Below are positions 24,099 through 32,767 of a stretch of 64,000 nucleotides of DNA, in pieces. Within the stretch, counting starts at the first letter, position 1; each line of letters opens with the position of its first letter. Made by a program: the position numbers and the translations under genes. Under the pieces are notes generated by a model. That model saw nothing but the letters and a program-made list of their open reading frames with translations. It was not told the origin of the DNA and did no database searches. Origin of the DNA: Nocardia mangyaensis. GTDB taxonomy: Bacteria; Actinomycetota; Actinomycetes; Mycobacteriales; Mycobacteriaceae. The stretch is from assembly GCF_001886715.1 (NCBI RefSeq), contig NZ_CP018082.1, positions 1,178,001 through 1,242,000 on the forward strand, given 5' to 3'.

Positions 24099-25244
24099 TC
24101 ACAGGCTGCGGGCGATGATCTCCTTCATGATCTCGTTGGTGCCCGCGTAGATGAGCTGGACGCGGTTGTCGACCCACATCCGCGCGATCGGGTACTCGTT
24201 CATGTAGCCGTAGCCGCCGAACAGCTGCAGGCAGGTGTCGGCGATCTGCATCGCGCGGTCGGTGGTCCACCACTTGGCCATCGCGACGGTCGGGATGTCG
24301 AGCTCGCCGCGGATGTGCTTCTCGACGCAGTCGTCGATGAACACGCGCGCGATGCGGGATTCGGTGGCGACCTCGGCCAGCTTGAACTTGGTGTTCTGGA
24401 AACCGAACACCGGGCGACCGAATGCTTCGCGTTCCTTGGTGTAGCGCAGGGTGTGGTCGAGGGCGACCTCCATACCCGCGACCGCGCCCAGCGACACGAT
24501 CAGCCGCTCCTGTGGGAGCTGCTGCATGAGCTGGACGAAGCCCTGGCCCTCGGTGGCGCCGAGCAGGTTGGTCACCGGAACGCGCACGTCCTCGAAGAAC
24601 AGCTCGGAGGTGTCCTGGCCCTTCTGACCGATCTTGTCCAGCACCCGGCCGCGCCGGAACCCGGCGCGATCGGCCTCGACCAGCACCAGCGAGACGCCCG
24701 AGGCACCCTGGGTGGGGTCGGTCTTGGCGACCAGGATGATCAGGTCGGCCTGCGCACCGTTGGTGATGAAGGTCTTGGAGCCGTTGATGACGTACTCGTC
24801 GCCGTCGCGGATGGCCTTGGCCTTGACGGCTTGCAGGTCGGAGCCGGTGCCGGGCTCGGTCATCGCGATCGCGCCGACGACCTCGCCACTGGCCATCTGG
24901 GGCAGCCAGTGCTGCTTCTGCTCCTCGGTGCCGTAGGCGAGCAGGTAGTGCGCCACGATGCCGTTGTGCAGGCTGACGCCCCAGGAGGTGTCGACCACGC
25001 GGGCCTGCTCCTCCATGAGCACGGCCTCGTGGGCGAAGGTGCCACCACCGCCGCCGTACTCCTCCGGGATCGACAGGCACAGCAGGCCCACTTCGCCTGC
25101 CTTGTTCCACAGGTCGCGGTCGACGTGGTGCTGCTCGCGGTACTTGTCGATGTTGGGCGCGAGTTCCTTGGCCATGAAGGCGCGCGCGAGGTCGCGCAGC
25201 GCGTCCAGGTCCTCGTTCATCCAACTGGACCGAATGGCGGCCAT
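24099..25244 (-). CDS. Acyl-CoA dehydrogenase
   Basis: FAD-dependent enzyme for the first step of beta-oxidation (381 aa). FAD and substrate motifs are AIAMTEPGTGSDLQAVK and FITNGAQADLI; the C-terminal GGYGYMNEYPIARMWVD is typical, and the catalytic base is the Glu of YAGTNEIMK. ATG at 25244 follows GGAGA. A perfect 9-bp inverted repeat lies 68-94 bp upstream and may be an operator. Chain-length specificity cannot be read from sequence. Confidence 0.95.
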   Translation of the reverse strand: MAAIRSSWMNEDLDALRDLARAFMAKELAPNIDKYREQHHVDRDLWNKAGEVGLLCLSIPEEYGGGGGTFAHEAVLMEEQARVVDTSWGVSLHNGIVAHYLLAYGTEEQKQHWLPQMASGEVVGAIAMTEPGTGSDLQAVKAKAIRDGDEYVINGSKTFITNGAQADLIILVAKTDPTQGASGVSLVLVEADRAGFRRGRVLDKIGQKGQDTSELFFEDVRVPVTNLLGATEGQGFVQLMQQLPQERLIVSLGAVAGMEVALDHTLRYTKEREAFGRPVFGFQNTKFKLAEVATESRIARVFIDDCVEKHIRGELDIPTVAMAKWWTTDRAMQIADTCLQLFGGYGYMNEYPIARMWVDNRVQLIYAGTNEIMKEIIARSL

Positions 25245-25311
25245 CGAGTCTCCTTACGGCTCGGCACAGCACCGGCCCAGACGTGACCGGTGGTTACGGA
25301 TACAGTGTGGA

Positions 25312-25338
25312 CCACTATTGGCGAGGTGGCAATAGTGG
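25312..25338. promoter_or_regulatory. Operator-like inverted repeat in the divergent intergenic region
   Basis: CCACTATTG and CAATAGTGG are perfect 9-bp arms around a 9-bp centre. The 306-bp region 25245-25550 between the acyl-CoA dehydrogenase gene and the divergent membrane-protein gene also contains the palindrome CACACGTGTG (25500-25509) but no gene that I can support. Confidence 0.55.
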
Positions 25339-25550
25339 GTGTTTCGGCAACGTTTGCGCACCGATGGGGAAGAATGGTGGACGCGGCAGGGGTCGTGCCG
25401 GATGCGCGTGTCGCCCACGGCGCGCCGTGTATGGGGTGCGGTGTCGGAGCATCGGTTTCACACCTGCGGGTGTATGGACTAAGAATGGCGTGTGCCGTTC
25501 ACACGTGTGCTCATCTGTCTGCCTTCGCGATTCCGGGGCGGTGGTCTGGC

Positions 25551-26882
25551 ATGACCGTCGAGTCTCCGCTCGAGGACGACGTCAGTCAGCTCGCCCAGCG
25601 CGTCGAACGGGCGCGCGGGCGCCTCGCCTACCAGTTCGATCCAGCCCTCACCGACGCCCTGTCCGAAGACGAGCTGCGCGCTGAACGCGAACTGGCCGAA
25701 CGCATCCGGGAACAGGATCGCGAACAGCGCTGGAAGCACACCCAGGCGATGGCCTCGGCCTCCGACCGGTCCCGACAGACCACCGAAGCAATCGAGAAGG
25801 CCGACATGCGAGATCTGCTGCTCGCCAGAAAGGCGATGGCCGCCCAGCGGCGCGAATCGAGCCCGCACGCGAAGCTGGCTTCGCTCTATCGGCACCGGTC
25901 GTGGTCGCTGAAGGCGTTGGCGGGCGTCGTCGGCGCCGGCATGCTCTGGTCGGCGGTGAACGTCCAGCAGAACATCGCGCCCGGCGGGCCGAGTGATCCG
26001 CTGTTCTGGTTCAGCTACCTGCTCGAGGCGATGATCAGCGTGTGTCTGATCATCATTATGGTCGGCACCAACAAGGTCGCCGAGTGGGGTGTCATCGACA
26101 ACCGGCGCCAAGTCGCGCTCGCCGAGCTCGCGCTGCTCGGGCTCACTGTCACCCTCAACACCTATCCCTATGTGCGCGACGGCCGTTGGTACGACGCGGC
26201 GGTGCACGCGGTGGCGCCGGTGATGATCGGTGTCGCGCTGCTCATCCACGACGCGGTGAGCGCGCGCTACGGCCTGGCCATCACCCGTGCCACCAGCCAG
26301 GTCAGGGACATGCCCGATCCGGCCGAGAACATCATCAACCGGCAGGCCGTCGAGGGCGTGCGGCTGACGTATCAACCGCCGATGTCGGGGGCGGCGCGAG
26401 CCGAGGCGTTCGCCGCCGCCACGGAGGCCGCTGCCGCCGAGACCGCGCCCACCGTGCCGGTGACCAGGGAACCCGTGTGGACGCCGACCGAACCGGCCGC
26501 CAACGGCAACGGCAACGGTCGACCGACCGAGAAGCGCAGGCGCTTCGGCATCGGCAAGCCGTCGGGGGAGAAGGCCGCCAAGAAGGTCGCCGTCCAGACG
26601 CCCGCGCCCACGCCCGCGGCCGAGGCGCCCAAGGCTCCGGCCGAGCCCGCCGAGGCGACCAAGCCCGCCGATTCGGTCCCGGCCGCGCGCAAGAGCACCA
26701 TCTCCGACATCGAGGCGCGAGTCGAAAAGGCCTTCGCCGAAGCCAACTTCGGCTACGAGGCCGTCGAGCCGGTCAACATCTACGACACCGGCCAGTTCCG
26801 TATCGCCGAGAGCCTCGAGCAGGAGCTCGCCGAGATGCGTGAGGCGCGCCGCCAGGCCCGCAAGGAGCGCGCCGGTTCCTAG
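25551..26882 (+). CDS. Multi-spanning membrane protein resembling plasmid spread (DUF2637-like) proteins
   Basis: A 443-aa protein: charged coiled-coil N-terminus (about 1-110, AERELAERIREQDREQR), four or so transmembrane helices (about 119-265), then a long Ala/Pro-rich tail with short Asn-Gly repeats (NGNGNG) and a final helix ISDIEARVEKAFAEANFG. The arrangement resembles actinobacterial Spd/DUF2637 proteins of conjugative elements, but no transfer or replication gene is nearby, so the link is weak. ATG at 25551 is chosen because the 87 codons upstream lie in a non-coding-looking region with no family-like sequence. Confidence 0.7.
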   Translation: MTVESPLEDDVSQLAQRVERARGRLAYQFDPALTDALSEDELRAERELAERIREQDREQRWKHTQAMASASDRSRQTTEAIEKADMRDLLLARKAMAAQRRESSPHAKLASLYRHRSWSLKALAGVVGAGMLWSAVNVQQNIAPGGPSDPLFWFSYLLEAMISVCLIIIMVGTNKVAEWGVIDNRRQVALAELALLGLTVTLNTYPYVRDGRWYDAAVHAVAPVMIGVALLIHDAVSARYGLAITRATSQVRDMPDPAENIINRQAVEGVRLTYQPPMSGAARAEAFAAATEAAAAETAPTVPVTREPVWTPTEPAANGNGNGRPTEKRRRFGIGKPSGEKAAKKVAVQTPAPTPAAEAPKAPAEPAEATKPADSVPAARKSTISDIEARVEKAFAEANFGYEAVEPVNIYDTGQFRIAESLEQELAEMREARRQARKERAGS

Positions 26883-26958
26883 CCCCGAGCGGCCACAACC
26901 CCGCTGAGCTGGGAGATTCGTGCTCATCGAGCACCGATCGGCGGCTATTGTGCTGCGA

Positions 26959-28230
26959 ATGAACGGGCGTGCGATCGCGGTAGCTTCGGTCGGTGCGCTG
27001 TGCGGGTATCTCAGTGGTTACGTCATCGGGCACACGCGGACGAACTTCGCTGTCGTCAGCAGCGGCGGGCGGGCGAGCTGGTTCGGCTCCGGGCCCGCGT
27101 TGTCGGCGGTGGCGGCGGCGCTGGTCGCGGTGGCCATTGTGGTGGTGCTCAGTCGGTTGCGGGCGCGGTATCTGGTCGTGGTGGCGGTCGGGATCGCCGG
27201 GCTCGCGATGGTCGTCGCGGTGGCGGCGACGCAGGCCGCGGGGACGTCGTCGGTGCAATCGATCCTGGGTGGTGTCGGTGCCGGGCTGCTCATCGCGACC
27301 GCGGTGATCCGGCCGGAGGGGCAGCGCTGGTTCGTGGTCGGGGCGATGATCGCGGTGCTGTACGGGTTCCGGATCGATCAGAGTGTCGAAATACCGCGTC
27401 GCTACGGCGATTACCTGTCTACGCGCACCGTTCCCGACCTGCCGGACAGTTGGCCGTTGCTCGTCGCCGCTGTGCTCGCGTTGCTCGCGGCGGGGTTCGT
27501 CATCGGACAGGAGCGGGTCGAACCGGTGCCGTCGCGGCGTGCGCTGGCGGTAGGCGCCGGCGTGCCCTTGGGCGCGGGTGCGTTGGTGCTCGCCATGGGT
27601 GAGTTGCCCGGCAATCCGTCGGTGACGGTGGCCGTTGTCGCGGTGGTGGGGCTGACCGCACTCGGCTGGTGGCTGCCGAGGCCGGATGGGGTGTACGTGC
27701 TGGCGATGCTCGCCGTCGCGGCGGTGATCGCGGTCGACCCTTCGGTCGGTGACGGGCCCGACCGGGTCGGTGTGTCGGTTCAGATCGGGTTGATGGCGCT
27801 CGGCGCGTTCGTCGGGGCGATGTACCGAGCACCCGTGGCCGGAATCGTGCTGTGTGCGATGGTCACGGTGAGTGGGCTGGCGCCCGCACTGCTCGACAGC
27901 GGCGCGGTCGCCGAGTTCGCGTTCCGGTTCGCCGCGCCGACGGCGATCGGTTTCGTTGTCGGCGCGAGCCTGCCTGCCGCGTCGGCGACCGTGATCGGGC
28001 TGTCGGTGGTGCCGGTGCTCGCCCATTCGTTCGAGCGCCGAGTCCTGGTGGCCGGCTACGGTGACCCCGAGTTCGGCTGGCCGGCGGTGGAGGCCGACGC
28101 CTACACCGTGGCGCCCGGTCCGGCGTCGGCCTTCCTCGCGGCGACGGTGACAGCCCTTGGCTGTGCGGCACTGGTGCGCTGGCGGCGCCAACCTGTCGCG
28201 GACCCACTGGTCCACAGTGTGGGGCGCTGA
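26959..28230 (+). CDS. Large hydrophobic membrane protein, unknown family
   Basis: About 423 aa with roughly ten to twelve predicted transmembrane helices rich in Ala, Val and Gly, no recognised domain. The start is uncertain: ATG at 26959 (MNGRAIAV) or GTG at 26920, which has GGGAGA upstream. The ATG is favoured because the decayed copy downstream also begins MNARSVPV. Function unknown; the hydrophobic pattern with few charged residues could suit a channel or flippase-like protein, but this is a guess. Confidence 0.75.
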   Translation: MNGRAIAVASVGALCGYLSGYVIGHTRTNFAVVSSGGRASWFGSGPALSAVAAALVAVAIVVVLSRLRARYLVVVAVGIAGLAMVVAVAATQAAGTSSVQSILGGVGAGLLIATAVIRPEGQRWFVVGAMIAVLYGFRIDQSVEIPRRYGDYLSTRTVPDLPDSWPLLVAAVLALLAAGFVIGQERVEPVPSRRALAVGAGVPLGAGALVLAMGELPGNPSVTVAVVAVVGLTALGWWLPRPDGVYVLAMLAVAAVIAVDPSVGDGPDRVGVSVQIGLMALGAFVGAMYRAPVAGIVLCAMVTVSGLAPALLDSGAVAEFAFRFAAPTAIGFVVGASLPAASATVIGLSVVPVLAHSFERRVLVAGYGDPEFGWPAVEADAYTVAPGPASAFLAATVTALGCAALVRWRRQPVADPLVHSVGR

Positions 28231-28311
28231 CGACGTCGACGACTCGTCCCGCGCAGTTGTCGTCGTAGGCGGTGGCCAGGTGCTCCCAGAAACGCGGGGA
28301 GAGGAGATTCG

Positions 28312-28855
28312 GTGAACGCGCGTTCGGTGCCGGTGGGCGGGCTCGGGCTGTTCGCCGGGTTGGTGGTGGGCTGGTACCTCGCTCACGCGGGGGTCGGGTC
28401 CTGGGTCGAGACGACGTGGACGGGGCAACCGGTCGCGACCGCTGTCGTGGAAGCGGCTGTCGTCGCGGTGGTGGTCTTGGCGGTGCTGGCGCGCGGGAAT
28501 TCGCGATATCCGGTCGGGGCGATTGTCGCGGTGGTGTTCGGTGCACGCCTGGACAACCTGCTGCGACGGATCGGGTTCATGTCGTTCGAGGCGGCCGCGC
28601 AGAGACCGCCGACGTCACGGTGACCTGGCTTCTCCTGCTGGTGACCACTGTCGGTCTGGTGGTATCGGCATGGCTGTTGCGGTCCGAACGGGTCGGGAAC
28701 GAGGTGTCGCGGCGCGGTGTGGCGCTCGGTGTCGGGCTGCCGCTCGGGGCCGGGCTGGCCGATTGGTCGTCGAAGACGTCTTCACCGCCGCACCACACCG
28801 GGTCGGCCCGACGATCGCCGCATGGCGTCGGACCAGGGCCGACCGAACAGGCTGA
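28312..28855 (+). pseudogene. Decayed tandem copy of the preceding membrane-protein gene
   Basis: The first 100 codons (GTG at 28312, GAGAGGAGA upstream) read MNARSVPVGGLGLFAG...VVFGARLDNLLRR, parallel to MNGRAIAV...VLYGFRIDQS in the upstream gene. Near 28600 the similarity moves to another frame (TWLLLLVTTVGLVVSAWLL, then RRGVALGVGLPLGAGL against RRALAVGAGVPLGAGA). A third frame then matches the C-terminus (VEDVFTAAP against VEADAYTVAP). The copy is about 540 bp, against 1,270 bp for the intact gene, so it carries frameshifts and a large internal deletion. Confidence 0.65.
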
Positions 28856-28860
28856 GCGTC

Positions 28861-30189
28861 TCAGCCGAAGATGCCGCCGGAGTGGCCTGCTTGCTGGCCG
28901 CCGCCCGTGCCGCCGATGAAGCCGCCCGGGGGCATTTCGGAGGGCTGGACGATGACGAAGCCGCGGCCGGAGAAGGACAGGGTGCTCGCTTCGCCGGTGC
29001 TGCGGCCGATCAAGCGGCCGAGGCCGAAGGAGTCGTTGCGTTTGATGCCTGTTTGCAGGCTCGACGACCAGGCGACGGCGGCGTTGGGGTCGGCGTAGGT
29101 GGCCTGGTCGACGGTGAGCACGACGGGGACGCCGTGGGTGGTGATGGCGATGCGGCCGCGGCCGGTGAAGACACAGTTGAACAGGCCTGAGCTGGAGGCG
29201 TAGGCGGCGGCGCCCTGGACGCGGGCGACGGTGTACTGCAACGTCGGGTCGAAGGCGAGGACGTTGGCGCCGTTGATGGTGAGCCCGTCGGTGCCGTCGA
29301 GGTCGATCAGGTGCACCTCGGCGGCGCTGTTGGCCAGGAACAGATCGCCGGTGCCGCTCACCTTCATCAGCGGCACACCCTCGCCGGTGAGCTGCTGGCG
29401 GATGGCGCGGCCGATTCCGCCGGAGCCCTGGGCCTTGAACTGCAGCTCACCCTGGTAGGCGACCATCGAGCCCGCGCGGGCCATCACCTCGCCGTTGAGC
29501 CCGACCCGGATCATCTTGCTGCCCTGCTTCATGATCCCGAGGCCGTTGACCTCGGCGTGCTTGGGGTCGAACAGGTCGCTGTGCACGGGCGGAGCTCCTT
29601 GCTGAGAAGAGAACGAAGAGTGCTGCGCGGGGGTATCGGCCGGAAGCGGCGGTGGCGGCGGCGGTGGAGGCGGAGGTGGCGCGGCGTCGGGTTCGTCGTC
29701 GAGGTTCACGCCGAAGGCCGAGGCGATGCCGGCCAGACCGTCGTCGTAGCCCTGGCCGATGGCGCGGACCTTCCAGGCCGCCCCGCGGCGGTAGATCTCC
29801 ACGCAGACCACCGCGCTCTCGGTCGTGAGTCCGGCGATGGGGAAAGTCAGTGCCGCCGAACCGGATCCGATGGACGCGGTGAGCCGGCCGACGCCGGCGA
29901 AGGTGGCCGGTCCGCGGCCGTCGAGGCTGGCGGTGACCGCCACCCGGTCGACATCGGCGGGCAGGGCCGAGGTCTGCACCTGCACCACATCGGGTCCGCC
30001 GTTGCCGTGCCGGTAGACGACGCCGGGACCGACGGGCTGGTTGAAGAACACGAAGTCGGCGTCGGACCGGACCACGCCCGCGGCGTTGAGCAGCAGCGCC
30101 GACACATCGACCGGCACCGAACTGGTGACGGTGACGGTCAACTGGTCGCCGGGCGCGGGCCGGTTCTCGCCGGGAGCCAGCGCGGTCAC
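28861..30189 (-). CDS. TerD-AIM24 fusion protein
   Basis: A 442-aa cytoplasmic protein: TerD domain (about 1-165, with DADFVFFNQPVGPG and the Ca-binding-like acidic residues, ending AFGVNLDDE), a run of eleven prolines, and an AIM24 beta-barrel domain (about 205-430, NGLGIMKQGSKMIRVGLNGEVMARAG style). TerD proteins belong to tellurite and stress response systems; AIM24 domains occur as bacterial partners of these. The Gly-rich C-terminus ends GGIFG. GTG start at 30189. Another TerD gene lies at 40437-41018. Confidence 0.9.
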   Translation of the reverse strand: MTALAPGENRPAPGDQLTVTVTSSVPVDVSALLLNAAGVVRSDADFVFFNQPVGPGVVYRHGNGGPDVVQVQTSALPADVDRVAVTASLDGRGPATFAGVGRLTASIGSGSAALTFPIAGLTTESAVVCVEIYRRGAAWKVRAIGQGYDDGLAGIASAFGVNLDDEPDAAPPPPPPPPPPPLPADTPAQHSSFSSQQGAPPVHSDLFDPKHAEVNGLGIMKQGSKMIRVGLNGEVMARAGSMVAYQGELQFKAQGSGGIGRAIRQQLTGEGVPLMKVSGTGDLFLANSAAEVHLIDLDGTDGLTINGANVLAFDPTLQYTVARVQGAAAYASSSGLFNCVFTGRGRIAITTHGVPVVLTVDQATYADPNAAVAWSSSLQTGIKRNDSFGLGRLIGRSTGEASTLSFSGRGFVIVQPSEMPPGGFIGGTGGGQQAGHSGGIFG

Positions 30190-30285
30190 GACGTGCCACC
30201 CGCGGATCGGGTGGTTCGTCCGAGGTGCATGCGTTCCACGGACTCGATAGTGCCGTGTACGTCGTCACCGCGCCAGCGGCACCCC

Positions 30286-30549
30286 TCAGCGCACCTGTTC
30301 GGTGGTGCCATCGGGATAGCGCTGGGCCAGTTCGGCGGGGTGCGGTGGGTGCGCGGGTCCTTGTGCCCGGATCGCGGTGGTCGCCACGATCACACCGTCC
30401 TGTTCGGCGACCCAGAGCCGATTGCGCGGGTGGCGCAGATAGGCGGTGTCGGGATCGATGACGGGCCGGGCCGGTCTAGCCGAGTTCGCTTGCCCGCAGC
30501 GGAGCTCGTCCCACTCGGCGATAGACCTAGTGGTCGGTGTGGATGTTCG
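30286..30549 (-). pseudogene. Acetyltransferase-like remnant
   Basis: The 402-bp gap between the TerD-AIM24 and amidase genes has an open reverse frame of 88 codons without a usable start codon. It reads RNRLWVAEQDGVIVATTAI and then LAQRYPDGTTEQVR, which resembles the middle of GNAT acetyltransferases just before the acetyl-CoA site; the frame then stops, and the acetyl-CoA loop (RxxGxG) is missing. I interpret it as a truncated gene, with moderate doubt. Confidence 0.4.
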
Positions 30550-30579
30550 TTACCGCTGCGAAGGGCCCCGTGCTCGGAT

Positions 30580-30591
30580 TACCCTGCGGGT
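30580..30591 (+). promoter_or_regulatory. Predicted leaderless -10 element of the amidase gene
   Basis: TACCCT (30580-30585) lies 6 nt (GCGGGT) before the ATG. No Shine-Dalgarno sequence is present, so a leaderless transcript is expected. Confidence 0.5.
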
Positions 30592-32016
30592 ATGAGCTCC
30601 GCGGTCCATGGATTCACCGACGACGCACTCGGCACGCTCGACGCCGTCGGCGTCGCCGCCGCACTACGAGCGGGGGAGGTGAGCCGCGCCGAGGTGCTCG
30701 CGGCCGCGATCGCGCGTACCCGCCGGGTCGACCCGAGTCTGGACGCGGTCCAGCTCAGCTGTTTCGACCGCGCGACCTCGGCGCCGGAGACCGCGGGGGT
30801 GTTCGCCGGGGTGCCCGCGTTCGTCAAGGACAACACCGATATCGCCGGACTGCCCAGCTGTCACGGCTCGGCCGCGTTCACCCCGCACGCGGCCACCGTC
30901 ACCAGTGGTCCCGGCGCGCAATTCCTGTACTCGGGCGTGATCGTGCTCGGCAAGTCGACGTTGCCGGAGTTCGGGCTCACCGCGAGCACCGAGTTCACCC
31001 ATCGCCCGCCGACCCGCAATCCGTGGAATCCGGAGTACTCGGCGGGTGCGTCCTCGGGGGGCTCGGCGGCGCTCGTCGCGGCCGGTGCCGTGCCGATCGC
31101 GCACGCCAACGACGGTGGGGGGTCGATCCGGATCCCGGCCGCGGCCAACGGTCTGGTCGGGCTGAAGACCACCCGCAACCGCCTGCTCGATCAGCCCGGC
31201 GCGCGCAAGCTGCCGGTGCACCTGGTCGCCGAGGGCGTGCTCACCCGGTCGGTGCGCGACACCGCGCACTATCTGGCCGCCGTCGAACGATTCGGGGCGA
31301 ATCCGACGCTCGCGCCGGTCGGTCTGGTCGAAGGACCGAGCGCGCGGCGGTTGCGGATCGGGCTGATCACCGCCGATGTCCTCGGACGCCCGGTGCATCC
31401 GGACAATGCCGCGATCCTCGACTCCGCCGCCACTGTGCTCGGCGGCTTCGGGCACGAGATCATCGAGACGCGCCTGGATGTGGACCCGCGCTTCATCGAG
31501 GATTTCAAGCTGTACTGGGCGGTGATGGCCGCGGCGATGACGCTGTCGTTCCGGCTGGGGCATCGCGAACACTTCGACGCACGCAAGCTCGACCCGTTCA
31601 CCACCGGCCTGATCGGGCTGGCCAAGCGCAATCCGTTCGGTTCGGCCGCGGCCGCCTGGCGCCTGCGCGGCGGCACCGCCACCTACGACAAGCATTTCGC
31701 CGAGTTCGACGTGCTGTTGACCCCGGTGCTCTCACATCCGGCGCCGCGCATCGGCGAACTGGCGCCGGGCCAGCCCTTCGACGCGCTGTTCGCGAAGCTG
31801 GTCGACTACGTGGGCTTCACGCCGCTCAACAATGTCGGCGGTGGACCGGGCATCTCGGTGCCGCACGGTCTGCTGCCGGCCGGGCTGCCCGGTTCGGTGC
31901 AGCTCGCGGCACGCCGGGGCGATGAACGGACCCTGCTCGACCTGGCCTACCAGCTGGAAGGGGCGAGCCCGTTCCCGCGGATCGTTGACCGACCGGCCGC
32001 CGCGGGCGCCGCCTGA
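30592..32016 (+). CDS. Amidase signature family hydrolase
   Basis: Hydrolyses a carboxamide; substrate unknown. The 474-aa protein has the Ser-cisSer-Lys triad: Lys79 (FVKDNTDIAG), the Ser pair 154-155 (AGASSGGSAA) and nucleophile Ser178 (DGGGSIRIPAA). Length is normal. It is not next to gatB, so a role in tRNA amidation is unlikely. The ATG is the first codon of the predicted leaderless message. Confidence 0.93.
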   Translation: MSSAVHGFTDDALGTLDAVGVAAALRAGEVSRAEVLAAAIARTRRVDPSLDAVQLSCFDRATSAPETAGVFAGVPAFVKDNTDIAGLPSCHGSAAFTPHAATVTSGPGAQFLYSGVIVLGKSTLPEFGLTASTEFTHRPPTRNPWNPEYSAGASSGGSAALVAAGAVPIAHANDGGGSIRIPAAANGLVGLKTTRNRLLDQPGARKLPVHLVAEGVLTRSVRDTAHYLAAVERFGANPTLAPVGLVEGPSARRLRIGLITADVLGRPVHPDNAAILDSAATVLGGFGHEIIETRLDVDPRFIEDFKLYWAVMAAAMTLSFRLGHREHFDARKLDPFTTGLIGLAKRNPFGSAAAAWRLRGGTATYDKHFAEFDVLLTPVLSHPAPRIGELAPGQPFDALFAKLVDYVGFTPLNNVGGGPGISVPHGLLPAGLPGSVQLAARRGDERTLLDLAYQLEGASPFPRIVDRPAAAGAA

Positions 32017-32247
32017 TCAGTTCTGACGCGTCGCGACGTTGATCGGGCGTAGCCGTCCGGGGCTGGTGGTTCCGGCCTCGAACGCCCAATGCTCGCCCCG
32101 CCAGCCGGGAAAGTCGACCTGCCAGCGGTCGACCAGGCGCGCGTCCTCGAGCGAGGTGACCACACCGGCCGATCCGGTGTACTGCAACCGCTCGTACTTG
32201 TGGCGGGTGATGGTCTCGACCGTGGCGACGGTGGCGAGGGAAGGCAT
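32017..32247 (-). CDS. Small hypothetical protein (76 aa)
   Basis: Soluble protein beginning MPSLATVATVETITRHKYER with a Trp-rich middle (RWQVDFPGWRGEHWAF). No family recognised. The ATG has CCGGAGG 8-9 nt upstream, a good ribosome site, which supports it as a real gene. Its stop abuts the convergent amidase stop. Confidence 0.65.
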   Translation of the reverse strand: MPSLATVATVETITRHKYERLQYTGSAGVVTSLEDARLVDRWQVDFPGWRGEHWAFEAGTTSPGRLRPINVATRQN

Positions 32248-32386
32248 GGGTGGTTGACCTCCGGAGATCGTGGGAACGGCGGCGTGACGAGGGCGCTGAC
32301 CGGGCCGGGCCCGGGGCGCTGCGGTGGCGCGTCACCGCTCGATTCCGAGTATGCCGTGCACCGCGATACCTCGCGCAGGTTTTGAA

Positions 32387-32404
32387 AATCCGATTCTTCG
32401 GATT
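32387..32404 (-). terminator. Weak terminator after the MarR gene
   Basis: On the reverse strand AATCCG pairs with CGGATT around AAGAAT, followed by TTTC. The stem is only 6 bp. The region 32248-32452 holds nothing else. Confidence 0.35.
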
Positions 32405-32452
32405 AACGGCTACCTGTTCATCGCATCGTGCAGCCGGACCGAATGGTTACGG

Positions 32453-32767
32453 TCACCAGTTCGGGCGGACCCGACCGGGGACGACGACCTGGGCCAGGGA
32501 GCGGCCGAGTTCGGTGACGGCGGCGGCGCCGAGAGTGTCGGTCCAGTGCTGCGCGAACTCCGCCAGCGCGGCATCCGCGGCGCGCGTGCACGCCCAGCCG
32601 CGGCCAGTGAGGGTGATCAGGCGGGCGCGGGCGTCGCGTGGATGGGGATTGCGGTCGGCGTAGCCCCTGGTGACCAGGTCGTCGACCAATTGGCTGGCCG
32701 CCTGTTTGGTGACACCCAGATGCTCGGCGATCTCGCCGATGGTGGCGCCCTCGGGGGCCATGCGCAC
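32453..32767 (-). CDS. MarR-type regulator lacking its N-terminal helix
   Basis: Winged-helix DNA-binding domain ATIGEIAEHLGVTKQAASQLVDDL, the wing DARARLITLTGRG, and a C-terminal helix. Only 104 aa against 140-150 for the family: the N-terminal dimerisation helix is missing. In-frame sequence upstream (ERRPAHGFAFVR) still looks like family sequence for about 10 codons, then a stop appears. Its 5' end overlaps the 5' end of the divergent cupin gene, leaving no room for normal promoters. Probably truncated and possibly non-functional. Confidence 0.6.
   Translation of the reverse strand: MRMAPEGATIGEIAEHLGVTKQAASQLVDDLVTRGYADRNPHPRDARARLITLTGRGWACTRAADAALAEFAQHWTDTLGAAAVTELGRSLAQVVVPGRVRPNW

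Noticed and set aside
29311..30591. Forward open frame reading into the amidase gene from far upstream
   Set aside because: It crosses the TerD-AIM24 gene on the other strand; amidase similarity begins only after the ATG at 30592.
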